Of a stretch of DNA of 9,621 nucleotides, positions 1 through 6,542 are shown piece after piece (the first letter of the stretch is position 1; each line of letters starts with the position of its first letter). Origin of the DNA: Elusimicrobiota bacterium. Its GTDB lineage: Bacteria; Elusimicrobiota; Elusimicrobia; 2-01-FULL-59-12; JACPXA01. A program made the position numbers and the translations under genes. The stretch is from NCBI GenBank assembly GCA_016196785.1, contig JACPXA010000072.1:1-9621 (forward strand), written 5' to 3'. The notes under the pieces are model-generated. The model was not told where the DNA came from. It did not search any database and saw nothing but the letters and a program-made list of their open reading frames with translations.

Positions 1-441
1 ACCCGCGCCATCGAACGGGCGATCGCCAAGCGACTGTCGCTTATTCTTGTGGTCGCTTCCGGAGGCGCTCGCATGCAAGAAGGGATTCTCTCCCTGATGC
101 AAATGGCAAAAACGAGCGCTGCTCTTGCGAAATTGCACATTGAGGGAATCCCATACCTCGTCGTGCTCACGGATCCGACCACCGGAGGGGTGACCGCCTC
201 CTTCGCCATGCTGGGAGACATTCACATCGCTGAACCCCAGGCTCTGGTCGCCTTCGCCGGTCCCCGCGTCATTGAGCAGACGATTCGCCAACAGCTCCCC
301 GAAGGCTTCCAGTTGTCTGAATTCTTGTTGAAACATGGAATGATTGATCTCATCGTTGAACGCAAAGCGCTCAAGACAACGTTAGTACAACTCATGAATT
401 TCTTCCAAGCAGAAAAAAAGACGCAGACCGTCAAAAAATGA
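1..441 (+). CDS. accD: Acetyl-CoA carboxylase carboxyltransferase beta subunit, C-terminal part (5' end outside window)
   Basis: AccD pairs with AccA to move the carboxyl group from biotin-BCCP to acetyl-CoA, giving malonyl-CoA, the first step of fatty acid synthesis in the cytoplasm. The reading frame is open from base 1, so the N-terminal half with the zinc ribbon is outside the window; 146 codons remain. Visible family motifs are ASGGARMQEG, the run LMQMAKTSAALAKL, LTDPTTGGVTASFAMLGD, and AFAGPRVIEQT, the conserved crotonase-fold core that forms the acetyl-CoA site. The C-terminus is a short Lys-rich tail. The TGA stop (439-441) overlaps the ATG that opens the folC frame (438-440) and is also the first triplet of a palindromic repeat element. 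Identification is by strong motif match to the family; only the upstream extent is unknown. Confidence 0.97.
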   Translation, partial: TRAIERAIAKRLSLILVVASGGARMQEGILSLMQMAKTSAALAKLHIEGIPYLVVLTDPTTGGVTASFAMLGDIHIAEPQALVAFAGPRVIEQTIRQQLPEGFQLSEFLLKHGMIDLIVERKALKTTLVQLMNFFQAEKKTQTVKK

Positions 442-1916
442 GAGTGGCAAAAAATCCCCATAGCCGTCGTCCCCGAATGCCCAAATCGGGGATCCAGGCC
501 CTGGATTCCCATGGTTCGCCAGGCTCACCATCCCGAGCGGAGTCGAGGGACTGTCGCGGGAATGACGTCCCAAAGACAGTTTTTCGCCACTCTCAAAATA
601 GTGTCATAGAGCCCTTGAGCCGGCGACCGGAGTTTCGTATTCGCCCCGGCTTGGCGGCGATTCAAACCTTTCTTGCAGCGTTGGGAAACCCCCAAGAAAC
701 CTTCCCCTGCCTCCACATTGCGGGGACGAATGGGAAAGGATCCGTCGCCGTTTCCCTCTCCAGAATTCTCGAAGCGGCGGGGTATCAGGTCGGCCTCTAT
801 ACCTCTCCCCACCTGTGGGACTTTCGAGAACGCATCCAGATCACTGGGGAGCCGATCCCTCCGGCTGATCTCGCCTCCCTGACCGCTTCGCTCGACCAAT
901 TAGACACCCGACTGGCCACGGACCTGACCTACTTTGAGTTCGCGACCGCGTTGGCCTTTCAGTATTTCTCAGAGGCCAAGGTGGACTGGGTCGTCTTAGA
1001 AACTGGCTTGGGAGGTCACTGGGACGCGACGAACGTTGTGACTCACCCTGTGGTCACGGTGGTGACCTCCATTGGGGAAGATCATACCCAGTGGCTCGGG
1101 CAGACATTAGCGGCTATTGCCAGGGAAAAGGCGGGCATTATTAAGTCTGAAACGCTGGTGATCTCAGGGGTTCAAGGGCGGGAAGCCGTGGTGATCCAAC
1201 AGGCCGCTGAGTCGAACCGCGCACCCCTGCTTCAGCTGGGAATCGATTTTCAAGCGACAAGCCTCGAGGTCAACTGGGACACCGCCACCCAACGAATCGT
1301 CTACCACGGAAAAACCGCTAGGCGGGAATATACGATCAAGCTCTTAGGACCCCATCAGGTGGTGAACGCCGCGCTGGTCCTTGCCGCATGTGAAGGATTG
1401 GCCCGTCGCGGTCTTTGCCTTGCTCCCGAGACCATTCAACGGGGGTTGTTGGCCGTCCATTGGCCTGGACGCTTTGAGGTTCGCACGATCCAGTGGGATG
1501 AAAGGAGGCAGACGGTGATTGTTGATGGCGCCCATAACCCGTCAGCCATTCACGCGCTGCTGCAGACAATCGAAACCTCTCCCTGGGGCCAGCAAGCCAA
1601 TTGCTGGGTGGTGGGGATGCTGGCCGATAAACCCTGCGAGCGCATGATTGCGCAGCTGGCTCGAAAGGCTCAGGAAGTTGTGGTCACCACTCCTCAAGTT
1701 GCCAGAGCGCTTCCCGCCAAGCAGATAGAACAGATGTGGCGACGATTCGCCCCAGAGGCTAAGGTCAGGCTCGTCAATAGTGTTAAGCAGGGCATAGAAA
1801 CAGCGTTGGATGAGCTCATCCAGCGACCAGAGCATCACGACGGCGCCCTCATCGTGACCGGATCATTGTATGTAGCTGGGGAAGCGCTGGCGGCGCTTGA
1901 TTTGTCTCGAGTATGA
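438..1916 (+). CDS. folC: Bifunctional dihydrofolate synthase / folylpolyglutamate synthase, with a repeat-derived N-terminal extension
   Basis: FolC adds glutamate to dihydropteroate and then to folates, using ATP, in the cytoplasm. The Mur-ligase-type core is complete: P-loop AGTNGKGS (residues 95-102), TSPHLWDFRERI after it, ETGLGGHWDATN (Glu188), a TSIGEDHTQWLG stretch, the REKAGIIK motif with its likely carbamylated Lys, and the C-terminal-domain motif VDGAHNP (Asp363). The ORF is 492 aa, longer than the usual roughly 420-440, because about 50 N-terminal residues come from the palindromic element at 439-595; family homology begins near residue 55-60 (SVIEPLSRRPEFRIRPGL). The ATG at 438 overlaps the accD stop as ATGA and has no clear Shine-Dalgarno, which fits coupled translation. 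The only in-frame start I see close to the conserved part is TTG at 615, also without a ribosome site. The 3' end overlaps the kinase gene as ATGA. Function is secure; the start is not. Confidence 0.93.
   Translation: MRVAKNPHSRRPRMPKSGIQALDSHGSPGSPSRAESRDCRGNDVPKTVFRHSQNSVIEPLSRRPEFRIRPGLAAIQTFLAALGNPQETFPCLHIAGTNGKGSVAVSLSRILEAAGYQVGLYTSPHLWDFRERIQITGEPIPPADLASLTASLDQLDTRLATDLTYFEFATALAFQYFSEAKVDWVVLETGLGGHWDATNVVTHPVVTVVTSIGEDHTQWLGQTLAAIAREKAGIIKSETLVISGVQGREAVVIQQAAESNRAPLLQLGIDFQATSLEVNWDTATQRIVYHGKTARREYTIKLLGPHQVVNAALVLAACEGLARRGLCLAPETIQRGLLAVHWPGRFEVRTIQWDERRQTVIVDGAHNPSAIHALLQTIETSPWGQQANCWVVGMLADKPCERMIAQLARKAQEVVVTTPQVARALPAKQIEQMWRRFAPEAKVRLVNSVKQGIETALDELIQRPEHHDGALIVTGSLYVAGEALAALDLSRV
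439..595. repeat. MITE-like nested palindromic element at the accD/folC junction
   Basis: The ends form an inverted repeat: 439-454 reads TGAGAGTGGCAAAAAA and the reverse complement of 580-595 reads TGAGAGTGGCGAAAAA (15 of 16 identical). Inside it sits a second inverted pair, 465-475 against 557-567 (9 of 11), then a hairpin CCCCGA/TCGGGG (471-476, 486-491), a near-perfect palindrome centred on about 499 (GGATCCAGG/CCTGGATTC), and a small TCCC/GGGA stem (531-550). Short A-runs flank both ends (433-438, 595-598) and could be a target duplication, but low complexity makes this uncertain. No protein of its own is visible. The left end supplies the accD stop codon, and the whole element is open in the folC frame. 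It resembles non-autonomous dispersed repeats of environmental bacteria; copy number elsewhere cannot be seen here. Confidence 0.72.
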
Positions 1917-2863
1917 AAGGGACGCTGTCGTTGGGGGTGGATATCGGGGGAACCGGCGTCAAGCTGGCGTTAGTCGATGGACGGGGACGGATTCGCCGAC
2001 TCCAGAAATTTGCCAGTCCGACCAAAGAGTCGCCGACTGAGTTTCTCAACATCGTGGGCCGTTGGATCCGCCGCTTCGTAGGTGATCGTCATTTGAAAAC
2101 CCTGCGAGGAATCGGTCTGGGGGTCGCGGGGGATGTAGATCACGTGCATGGGCGAGTTCGGATATCCCCAAACCTTCAGTGGCGGAACATTCCCGTGAAG
2201 ACCCTTCTACGCAGATACCTGCCTTCCATCCCATTCATCATCGAGAACGACGCGAACGCTGCCGCCTGGGCTGCGTACTGGGTCGAAACTCACCAACGAG
2301 CCAAGAACCTGGTGTGTCTTACGCTGGGCAGGGGGGTGGGCGGGGGGCTGGTTCTCAACGGGGTGCTGTATCGGGGTGCGACGGGCAGTGCCGGAGAGAT
2401 CGGCCATATGACCATTGACCTGAATGGACCCGCGTGTCCTTGCGGCAGCCGCGGATGCATCGAGCGGTATGTTGGGGCTCGGGCGTTGGTGGAGCGGGTT
2501 CGCCAAGCCATTGAGGACGGGGAGCAGAGCCTCGTCACTGAGTTGGTCGGAAACAACTTCCAAGCGGTCACCCCCTTGGTGATCCAGCAGGCTGCCCAAC
2601 GGGGAGATCGCTTGGCTCAGAGGATTTGGCGGGAAGCGGGTGAACGGTTAGGGGTGGCCCTGGCCAGTGTGGTCAACCTCTTTAACCCCGAACGGATCAT
2701 CTTGGCGGGGGGGGTCGCTCGCGCCGGGCGGTTGATTCTGGACCCGGCTCGTCGGGTCATGCGTCAACGGGCATTCCCGGTCCCAGGACATACCGTCCGG
2801 GTGAGCCTCTCTCAATTGGATCAAGACCTTGGGGTCGTCGGAGCGGCCCTCCTCGTCCCCTAG
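1913..2863 (+). CDS. ROK-family sugar kinase, probably glucokinase
   Basis: This cytoplasmic enzyme probably phosphorylates glucose at O6 with ATP. ROK features run in order: N-terminal phosphate-binding loop DIGGTG (residues 10-15), a GVAGDVD segment, the catalytic Asp113 in ENDANAAAWA, a GRGVGGGLV glycine loop, EIGH (Glu162, His165), and the ROK zinc motif CPCGSRGCIE (Cys175, Cys177, Cys182 with His165 as the fourth ligand). Length (316 aa) is normal for ROK glucokinases and there is no N-terminal helix-turn-helix, so it is a kinase and not a ROK repressor. Sugar specificity cannot be fixed from sequence; N-acetylmannosamine or fructose kinases share these motifs. The ATG overlaps the folC stop (ATGA), and its TAG stop shares a base with the GTG of lptD, so it sits in the middle of the accD-folC-lptD operon. 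Confidence 0.9.
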   Translation: MKGTLSLGVDIGGTGVKLALVDGRGRIRRLQKFASPTKESPTEFLNIVGRWIRRFVGDRHLKTLRGIGLGVAGDVDHVHGRVRISPNLQWRNIPVKTLLRRYLPSIPFIIENDANAAAWAAYWVETHQRAKNLVCLTLGRGVGGGLVLNGVLYRGATGSAGEIGHMTIDLNGPACPCGSRGCIERYVGARALVERVRQAIEDGEQSLVTELVGNNFQAVTPLVIQQAAQRGDRLAQRIWREAGERLGVALASVVNLFNPERIILAGGVARAGRLILDPARRVMRQRAFPVPGHTVRVSLSQLDQDLGVVGAALLVP

Positions 2864-5040
2864 TGAGCAGTTGGAGCAAGGAGAGGTTTCACCGTTTCGT
2901 CGTCGTGACATTCATGTTCGTTGGGGGAGGAGTGGGGTGGGCGGCAAATCCGACGACCTCCAGCACGGTCACTCGCTCAACGCAGACCGTGGGCAGCTCC
3001 CCAAGCGCCATGAAGAGGGGAGGGTTACCGCCTGTGGAACTCTCCGCGGATCGTTCGGAGATCGATAATTCTTCTCGTACAGCGATAGCCGAAGGGCATG
3101 CCGTTGTCGTCCAGTCCAGCATGACCATGCATTCGGACCGGCTGATCTTCTATCGGGATCGAGAGGAGATCGAAGCCGAGGGGAACGTCATCCTTCTCCA
3201 ACCGGGGGCGAGATTTCGCGGGGACACCGCGTGGTATTCGACACGGACACAACAGGGACGGCTCCTTTCAGGAGAAGGCCAGGTCTCCTCGTGGTTTATT
3301 CGAGCCCCCCAATGGAATCGACTCAATGAACATCGGTATTCCGCCCCGCATTGTCGTTTGAGCACCTGCGAACACACGTCACCGCATTATCATCTTCGCG
3401 CTCGAAGGATTACCGTCGAACCAGGGCGCTGGTTTATCGCCCGTGATGCCGTCGTCTTCGTGGGACCGGTTCCTGTGTTCTATCTCCCCTTTGTGTATCG
3501 TTCCCTGACGCCCAAACGGTACACCCTCGACATGCAGCCGGGGATCAATGAACGGGAAGGGATCAACGTCCGTAGCGTGTTGACCTACTCCATCAACCGC
3601 CATGTTTACTCGAAACTGTACTTAGACTATTTCTCTCTTCAAGGTCTGGGAACGGGACTTGAAGTGAATTATCTGATCCCTGACCGTGTGAAGGGTTCGC
3701 TCTATGGCTACCACGTTAAACAGCGAACCCAGCAGATTGGTTCAGAACGGCTAGAAGAGCGCCGTATTTGGAATGGCCGTGCCTTCCATTGGCAACGATT
3801 GAGTAAACTCTATGCCCTTCAAGGGACTGCCAACATCTTAAATGAAGAGACGTTCAGTAATCGCTTCGTGGGTGACGACTTTCTCCGTGTCGCAAGAGAG
3901 CTGAACAGTTCCGTGGCGCTGGTTCGACAGACACCCAAGACAACAGGACGCGTGGTGTTGGATCGAAAGGACCGGTTTGATACCGTCAGAAAAGAGTTCT
4001 TGCCGGCGTCCCATACCGTCCCACGGCTTGAATTTGTGACAACACCCTGGCGTATTGGCCGTTCTCCAGTCTATGTAACAACAAACCTCAGCCTTCGCAG
4101 GCAGTTCAGTCGTTCGTTTGATGACCGCCGTTTAACATTTACTGAAGAGACCCTGCTTCGCAATGAAGGGGATGTGACCCCCAATGTCAAACAAGAAATC
4201 CGAGTTGGTAAACGGGTGAGCATCGTACCGGAAATTGGCGGGATTGGGTTTATCACAGATCGCACGTCCCCCAGAGATCTTCGATCATTCTACCAGGCCC
4301 GTTACTTTGGGAGACTCAATACCAGGTACCGAGCCGCCCGGTGGCTCGATGTCGACGTGGGGCACAACTACCAACGTCGTCTACAACCCAACACCCTCAA
4401 ATTAGACAATGAAGCCAATGATAGAGGAATCGAGTCGCATGCGACCAACCTTTCTATGGAGGGCCGACCTAAGCGCGCCTGGCGGATCAGGACCGGTACC
4501 GGCTATAACTTTTTGAAAACTCGAGACCGGCCAAGGTCAAAATTTCGGGAAAAACTCGGGGGTTGGTCAACCGAAATCACGTACACCCACAGACCATGGA
4601 TAGAGGTGTTTTTTCGAGAGGACCTGAGCGTCTCACCAGTCCACCAAACTGACGCCCAACAATTCTCAGTGCGCTTCAACCATCCGAAGGACTGGTCGGT
4701 CAAGACCAATCTCCTTTTCAACCGGTCATCACCCGGTCCTGGCTTTTTGGATCTCCGGTACTCTCTAGGGGCATGGGTCACGCAAGGCTTGCGCATCGAT
4801 TTAACGTTTGGTCATACAGTCAAGGATTACCAGAACTTCCGTTTTGGTAACCTGTTACTCAAAGATCGAGAATTGAAGATCTACCGGGATCTTCACTGTT
4901 GGGAGTTTTATATCGTGATGCGGGACCGTCCAGGAAATCGTGAGGTCCAGTTTCGGATCTCTCTGAAGGCGGATACGGCAGCCAAGAAGAACATTGAACA
5001 GAGCACGTTGGAGTCCGAAGCCTATCCCTGGCGCCGTTAA
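2863..5040 (+). CDS. lptD: LPS-assembly outer-membrane protein LptD (OstA/Imp)
   Basis: LptD is the outer-membrane barrel that, plugged by LptE, inserts lipopolysaccharide into the outer leaflet. The N-terminus is a typical signal peptide: basic KERFHR, then hydrophobic FVVVTFMFVGGGVGWA, with likely cleavage after Ala27 or Ala28. An LptA-like periplasmic jellyroll follows from about residue 55 (LPPVELSADRSEID, GHAVVVQ, YRDREEIEAEGNVILL). Then comes the family signature CRLSTCEHTSPHYHLRARRI and VPVFYLPF, and a long beta-barrel rich in alternating aromatic and polar residues to the end. Total length is 725 aa, within the family range. I see only three cysteines, Cys164, Cys169 and Cys679, so the disulfide arrangement differs from the four-Cys E. 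coli protein. The GTG start shares its G with the TAG of the kinase gene; TAA is followed at once by TGA. No terminator hairpin is visible after it. Confidence 0.93.
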   Translation: MSSWSKERFHRFVVVTFMFVGGGVGWAANPTTSSTVTRSTQTVGSSPSAMKRGGLPPVELSADRSEIDNSSRTAIAEGHAVVVQSSMTMHSDRLIFYRDREEIEAEGNVILLQPGARFRGDTAWYSTRTQQGRLLSGEGQVSSWFIRAPQWNRLNEHRYSAPHCRLSTCEHTSPHYHLRARRITVEPGRWFIARDAVVFVGPVPVFYLPFVYRSLTPKRYTLDMQPGINEREGINVRSVLTYSINRHVYSKLYLDYFSLQGLGTGLEVNYLIPDRVKGSLYGYHVKQRTQQIGSERLEERRIWNGRAFHWQRLSKLYALQGTANILNEETFSNRFVGDDFLRVARELNSSVALVRQTPKTTGRVVLDRKDRFDTVRKEFLPASHTVPRLEFVTTPWRIGRSPVYVTTNLSLRRQFSRSFDDRRLTFTEETLLRNEGDVTPNVKQEIRVGKRVSIVPEIGGIGFITDRTSPRDLRSFYQARYFGRLNTRYRAARWLDVDVGHNYQRRLQPNTLKLDNEANDRGIESHATNLSMEGRPKRAWRIRTGTGYNFLKTRDRPRSKFREKLGGWSTEITYTHRPWIEVFFREDLSVSPVHQTDAQQFSVRFNHPKDWSVKTNLLFNRSSPGPGFLDLRYSLGAWVTQGLRIDLTFGHTVKDYQNFRFGNLLLKDRELKIYRDLHCWEFYIVMRDRPGNREVQFRISLKADTAAKKNIEQSTLESEAYPWRR

Positions 5041-5069
5041 TGAAAGACAAACGACCCCTAGAGTAGCAG

Positions 5070-5310
5070 ATGTCGTCTATGGATCACGATTCCTTGGCGG
5101 ACGCTCCGCATCTTGGAAACCAATTCCGTGTATAATGCTTGGTTAGCGACGCAGTTACGCCTTTTCCTAGGGCATGTGGTATTGGAGGTCGGAGTCGGAC
5201 CTGGGAATATCACACAGTTCCTCTTGGATCGCGATCATGTCATCGTCACGGACATTGACGACACGTATCTAGCCATGCTACGGACACGGTTCCAGAAGGC
5301 TGTCAGATGA
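5070..5310 (+). pseudogene. SAM-dependent methyltransferase remnant, frameshifted and truncated
   Basis: The frame from TTG 5113 contains YNAWLATQLRLFLG, then a class I methyltransferase motif I (VLEVGVGPGNIT) and the acidic end of strand beta-2 (VTDID), followed by YLAMLRTRFQ and an early stop. Only about 66 residues remain, against 200-300 for the family, so the rest of the Rossmann fold is absent. Upstream, ATG 5070 (or 5079) opens a different frame, MDHDSLADAPHL, that stops at 5133-5135. Removing one G of the GG at 5115-5116 would join the two as PHL-ETNSVYNAWL, which looks like the natural N-terminus, so I read a one-base frameshift. Homology ends near 5300, where the sequence becomes AT-rich. 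Genes like this often sit next to GT2 glycosyltransferases in polysaccharide loci, as here. Alternative: a short protein starting at TTG 5113, unlikely to be active. Confidence 0.7.
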
Positions 5311-5378
5311 AAATAACGCTATTGATGGGTAAAAAATATATAATGAAACGACCATCTTCCATGTGGGGGTGAAAGAGC
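5311..5378 (+). other. AT-rich spacer between methyltransferase remnant and GT2 gene
   Basis: The stretch 5311-5348 is far richer in A and T than its surroundings and contains TATAAT (5339-5344), a perfect -10 hexamer 45 bp before the GT2 start. The nearest -35-like hexamer, TTGATG (5322-5327), is only 11 bp away, too close for a normal sigma70 promoter, so promoter activity is possible but unproven. The region replaces the missing 3' part of the methyltransferase gene. Confidence 0.35.
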
Positions 5379-5384
5379 AGGGGG
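5379..5384 (+). promoter_or_regulatory. Ribosome binding site for the GT2 gene
   Basis: AGGGGG lies four bases before ATG 5389. It supports ATG 5389 over the TTG that immediately precedes it in frame (5386). Spacing is slightly short, but this is the clearest purine-rich site in the right half of the window. Confidence 0.5.
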
Positions 5385-5388
5385 TTTG

Positions 5389-6381
5389 ATGGATCCTTTA
5401 ATTTCCGTTATTATTCCACTTTACAATGAGGAAGCTATCCTTCCTCTACTCTACCAACGGCTCACCGACGTCCTCACCGCTGTCGGCGAGCCTTATGAGA
5501 TCCTGTTGGTCAATGACGGAAGTACCGATGGGACCCCGGTCTTATCCTATGAATTGGCGAACCGTGACCCACATATAACTGCCATTAATCTTTCTCGGAA
5601 TTTCGGCCACCAAATCGCAATCACCGCCGGGCTCGATTATAGCCGAGGAGAAGCCGTCATAACCATGGATGGCGACCTCCAGGATCCTCCAGAAGTGATT
5701 CCTGAGCTCATGCGACGATGGCGAGAGAGTTACGAGGTCGTGTACGCTATCCGCATCAACCGACCAGGGGAGACGTGGTTCAAGAAAGCCACCGCGCATG
5801 TGTTTTATCGGGTCCTTCGGTGGTTTAGTCAGATGGATATCCCCATTGATACGGGGGATTTCCGCCTAATGAGCCGAAAAGTGGTTGCACAGCTCAAGAC
5901 CTTGAGGGAACGCAGCCGATTCCTACGAGGGCTCTCGAGGTGGGTGGGGTTTAAACAGATCGGGGTACCTTATGAACGAGCTCCTCGCTGTGTTGGTTCA
6001 ACGAAATTCTCCTTCTTCCGGATGTTCCACTTCGCCTTGGATGGGGTCATTTCGTTTTCGCTTTTTCCCTTGCGTATTTCGGTGTACTGTGGCTTGGCGG
6101 TCTCAATTTTGTGTTTCGGATGTTTGCTCTATGCCTTGTACGCCAGGTTTATTTTGCATCGGACTGTGGAAGGATGGACCTCCCTGATGGTTATCCTCTT
6201 AGGTGTGGGAGGTGTCATTTTGATAAACTTGGGGATCCTTGGCGAGTACGTGGGGCGGATTTATGAGGAAACCAAACGACGCCCCCTTTATATTGTGGAC
6301 ACCCTCTTTAGTTTAGAACACCCCCTCCCCTTCGTTAAATCAGCCCCCGCACCCTGGGAACTTCGTCAGTTTACCTCTTAG
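5389..6381 (+). CDS. GT2 family glycosyltransferase, DPM1/GtrB/ArnC type, membrane anchored
   Basis: Proteins of this type move a sugar from a nucleotide donor to undecaprenyl or another polyprenyl phosphate on the cytoplasmic face of the inner membrane, to feed surface glycan modification or assembly. The GT-A domain starts at residue 4 (LISVIIPLYNEE), with VNDGSTDG (Asp43), the segment LSRNFGHQIAITAGLD, the metal/donor motif MDGDLQDPPE (Asp94, Asp96) and DTGDFRLMSRKV. A basic SRWVGFKQ helix follows, then two membrane helices near residues 227-252 and 263-287, ending in the usual GEYVGRIYEETKRRPLYIV juxtamembrane segment. The length of 330 aa is typical and the gene looks intact. The start is ATG 5389. 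It stands alone between the methyltransferase remnant and the promoter of the rml genes. Donor sugar and acceptor cannot be read from sequence. Confidence 0.9.
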   Translation: MDPLISVIIPLYNEEAILPLLYQRLTDVLTAVGEPYEILLVNDGSTDGTPVLSYELANRDPHITAINLSRNFGHQIAITAGLDYSRGEAVITMDGDLQDPPEVIPELMRRWRESYEVVYAIRINRPGETWFKKATAHVFYRVLRWFSQMDIPIDTGDFRLMSRKVVAQLKTLRERSRFLRGLSRWVGFKQIGVPYERAPRCVGSTKFSFFRMFHFALDGVISFSLFPLRISVYCGLAVSILCFGCLLYALYARFILHRTVEGWTSLMVILLGVGGVILINLGILGEYVGRIYEETKRRPLYIVDTLFSLEHPLPFVKSAPAPWELRQFTS

Positions 6382-6465
6382 GAGCAGGTCTTCTTCCCCG
6401 GTGCTCTCTAAAAACTCCCCTCAGTATAAGTGATGGGCAGCTATTCCCTACCCCTGGTGATCGTG

Positions 6466-6494
6466 TTGACAGACTATAGAACACTTGATATCAT
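6466..6494 (+). promoter_or_regulatory. Strong sigma70-type promoter for the nucleotide-sugar cluster
   Basis: A perfect -35 box TTGACA (6466-6471) is followed by exactly 17 bp and then TATCAT (6489-6494), five of six to the consensus -10. It lies 48 bp before the rmlA start, in the only sizeable spacer of the right half (6382-6542), so rmlA, the epimerase, rmlB and probably ugd can be transcribed independently of the upstream genes. Upstream of it I see no convincing terminator; a weak GAGCA/TGCTC stem just after the GT2 stop has no T-tract. Confidence 0.72.
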
Positions 6495-6542
6495 CCGCAT
6501 CGGCAGAATGAACTTGCTGACCGTTGATGAAGAAACGCCGCT

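Noticed and set aside
222..899. Minus-strand ORFs opposite accD/folC (e.g. 222-512, 525-899)
   Set aside because: They lie antisense to well-supported genes or to the palindromic element, have no recognisable domain and no ribosome site; shadows of the coding strand.
5113..5136. TTGGAA...TATAAT inside the methyltransferase remnant as a promoter
   Set aside because: 12-bp spacing and location in coding-derived sequence; likely chance.
5322..5344. Possible promoter TTGATG...TATAAT upstream of the GT2 gene
   Set aside because: Spacing is only 11 bp and no better -35 box is present; recorded only as an AT-rich spacer.
6380..6412. GAGCA/TGCTC stem after the GT2 stop as a terminator
   Set aside because: Five-base stem, long loop and no T-tract; too weak to call.
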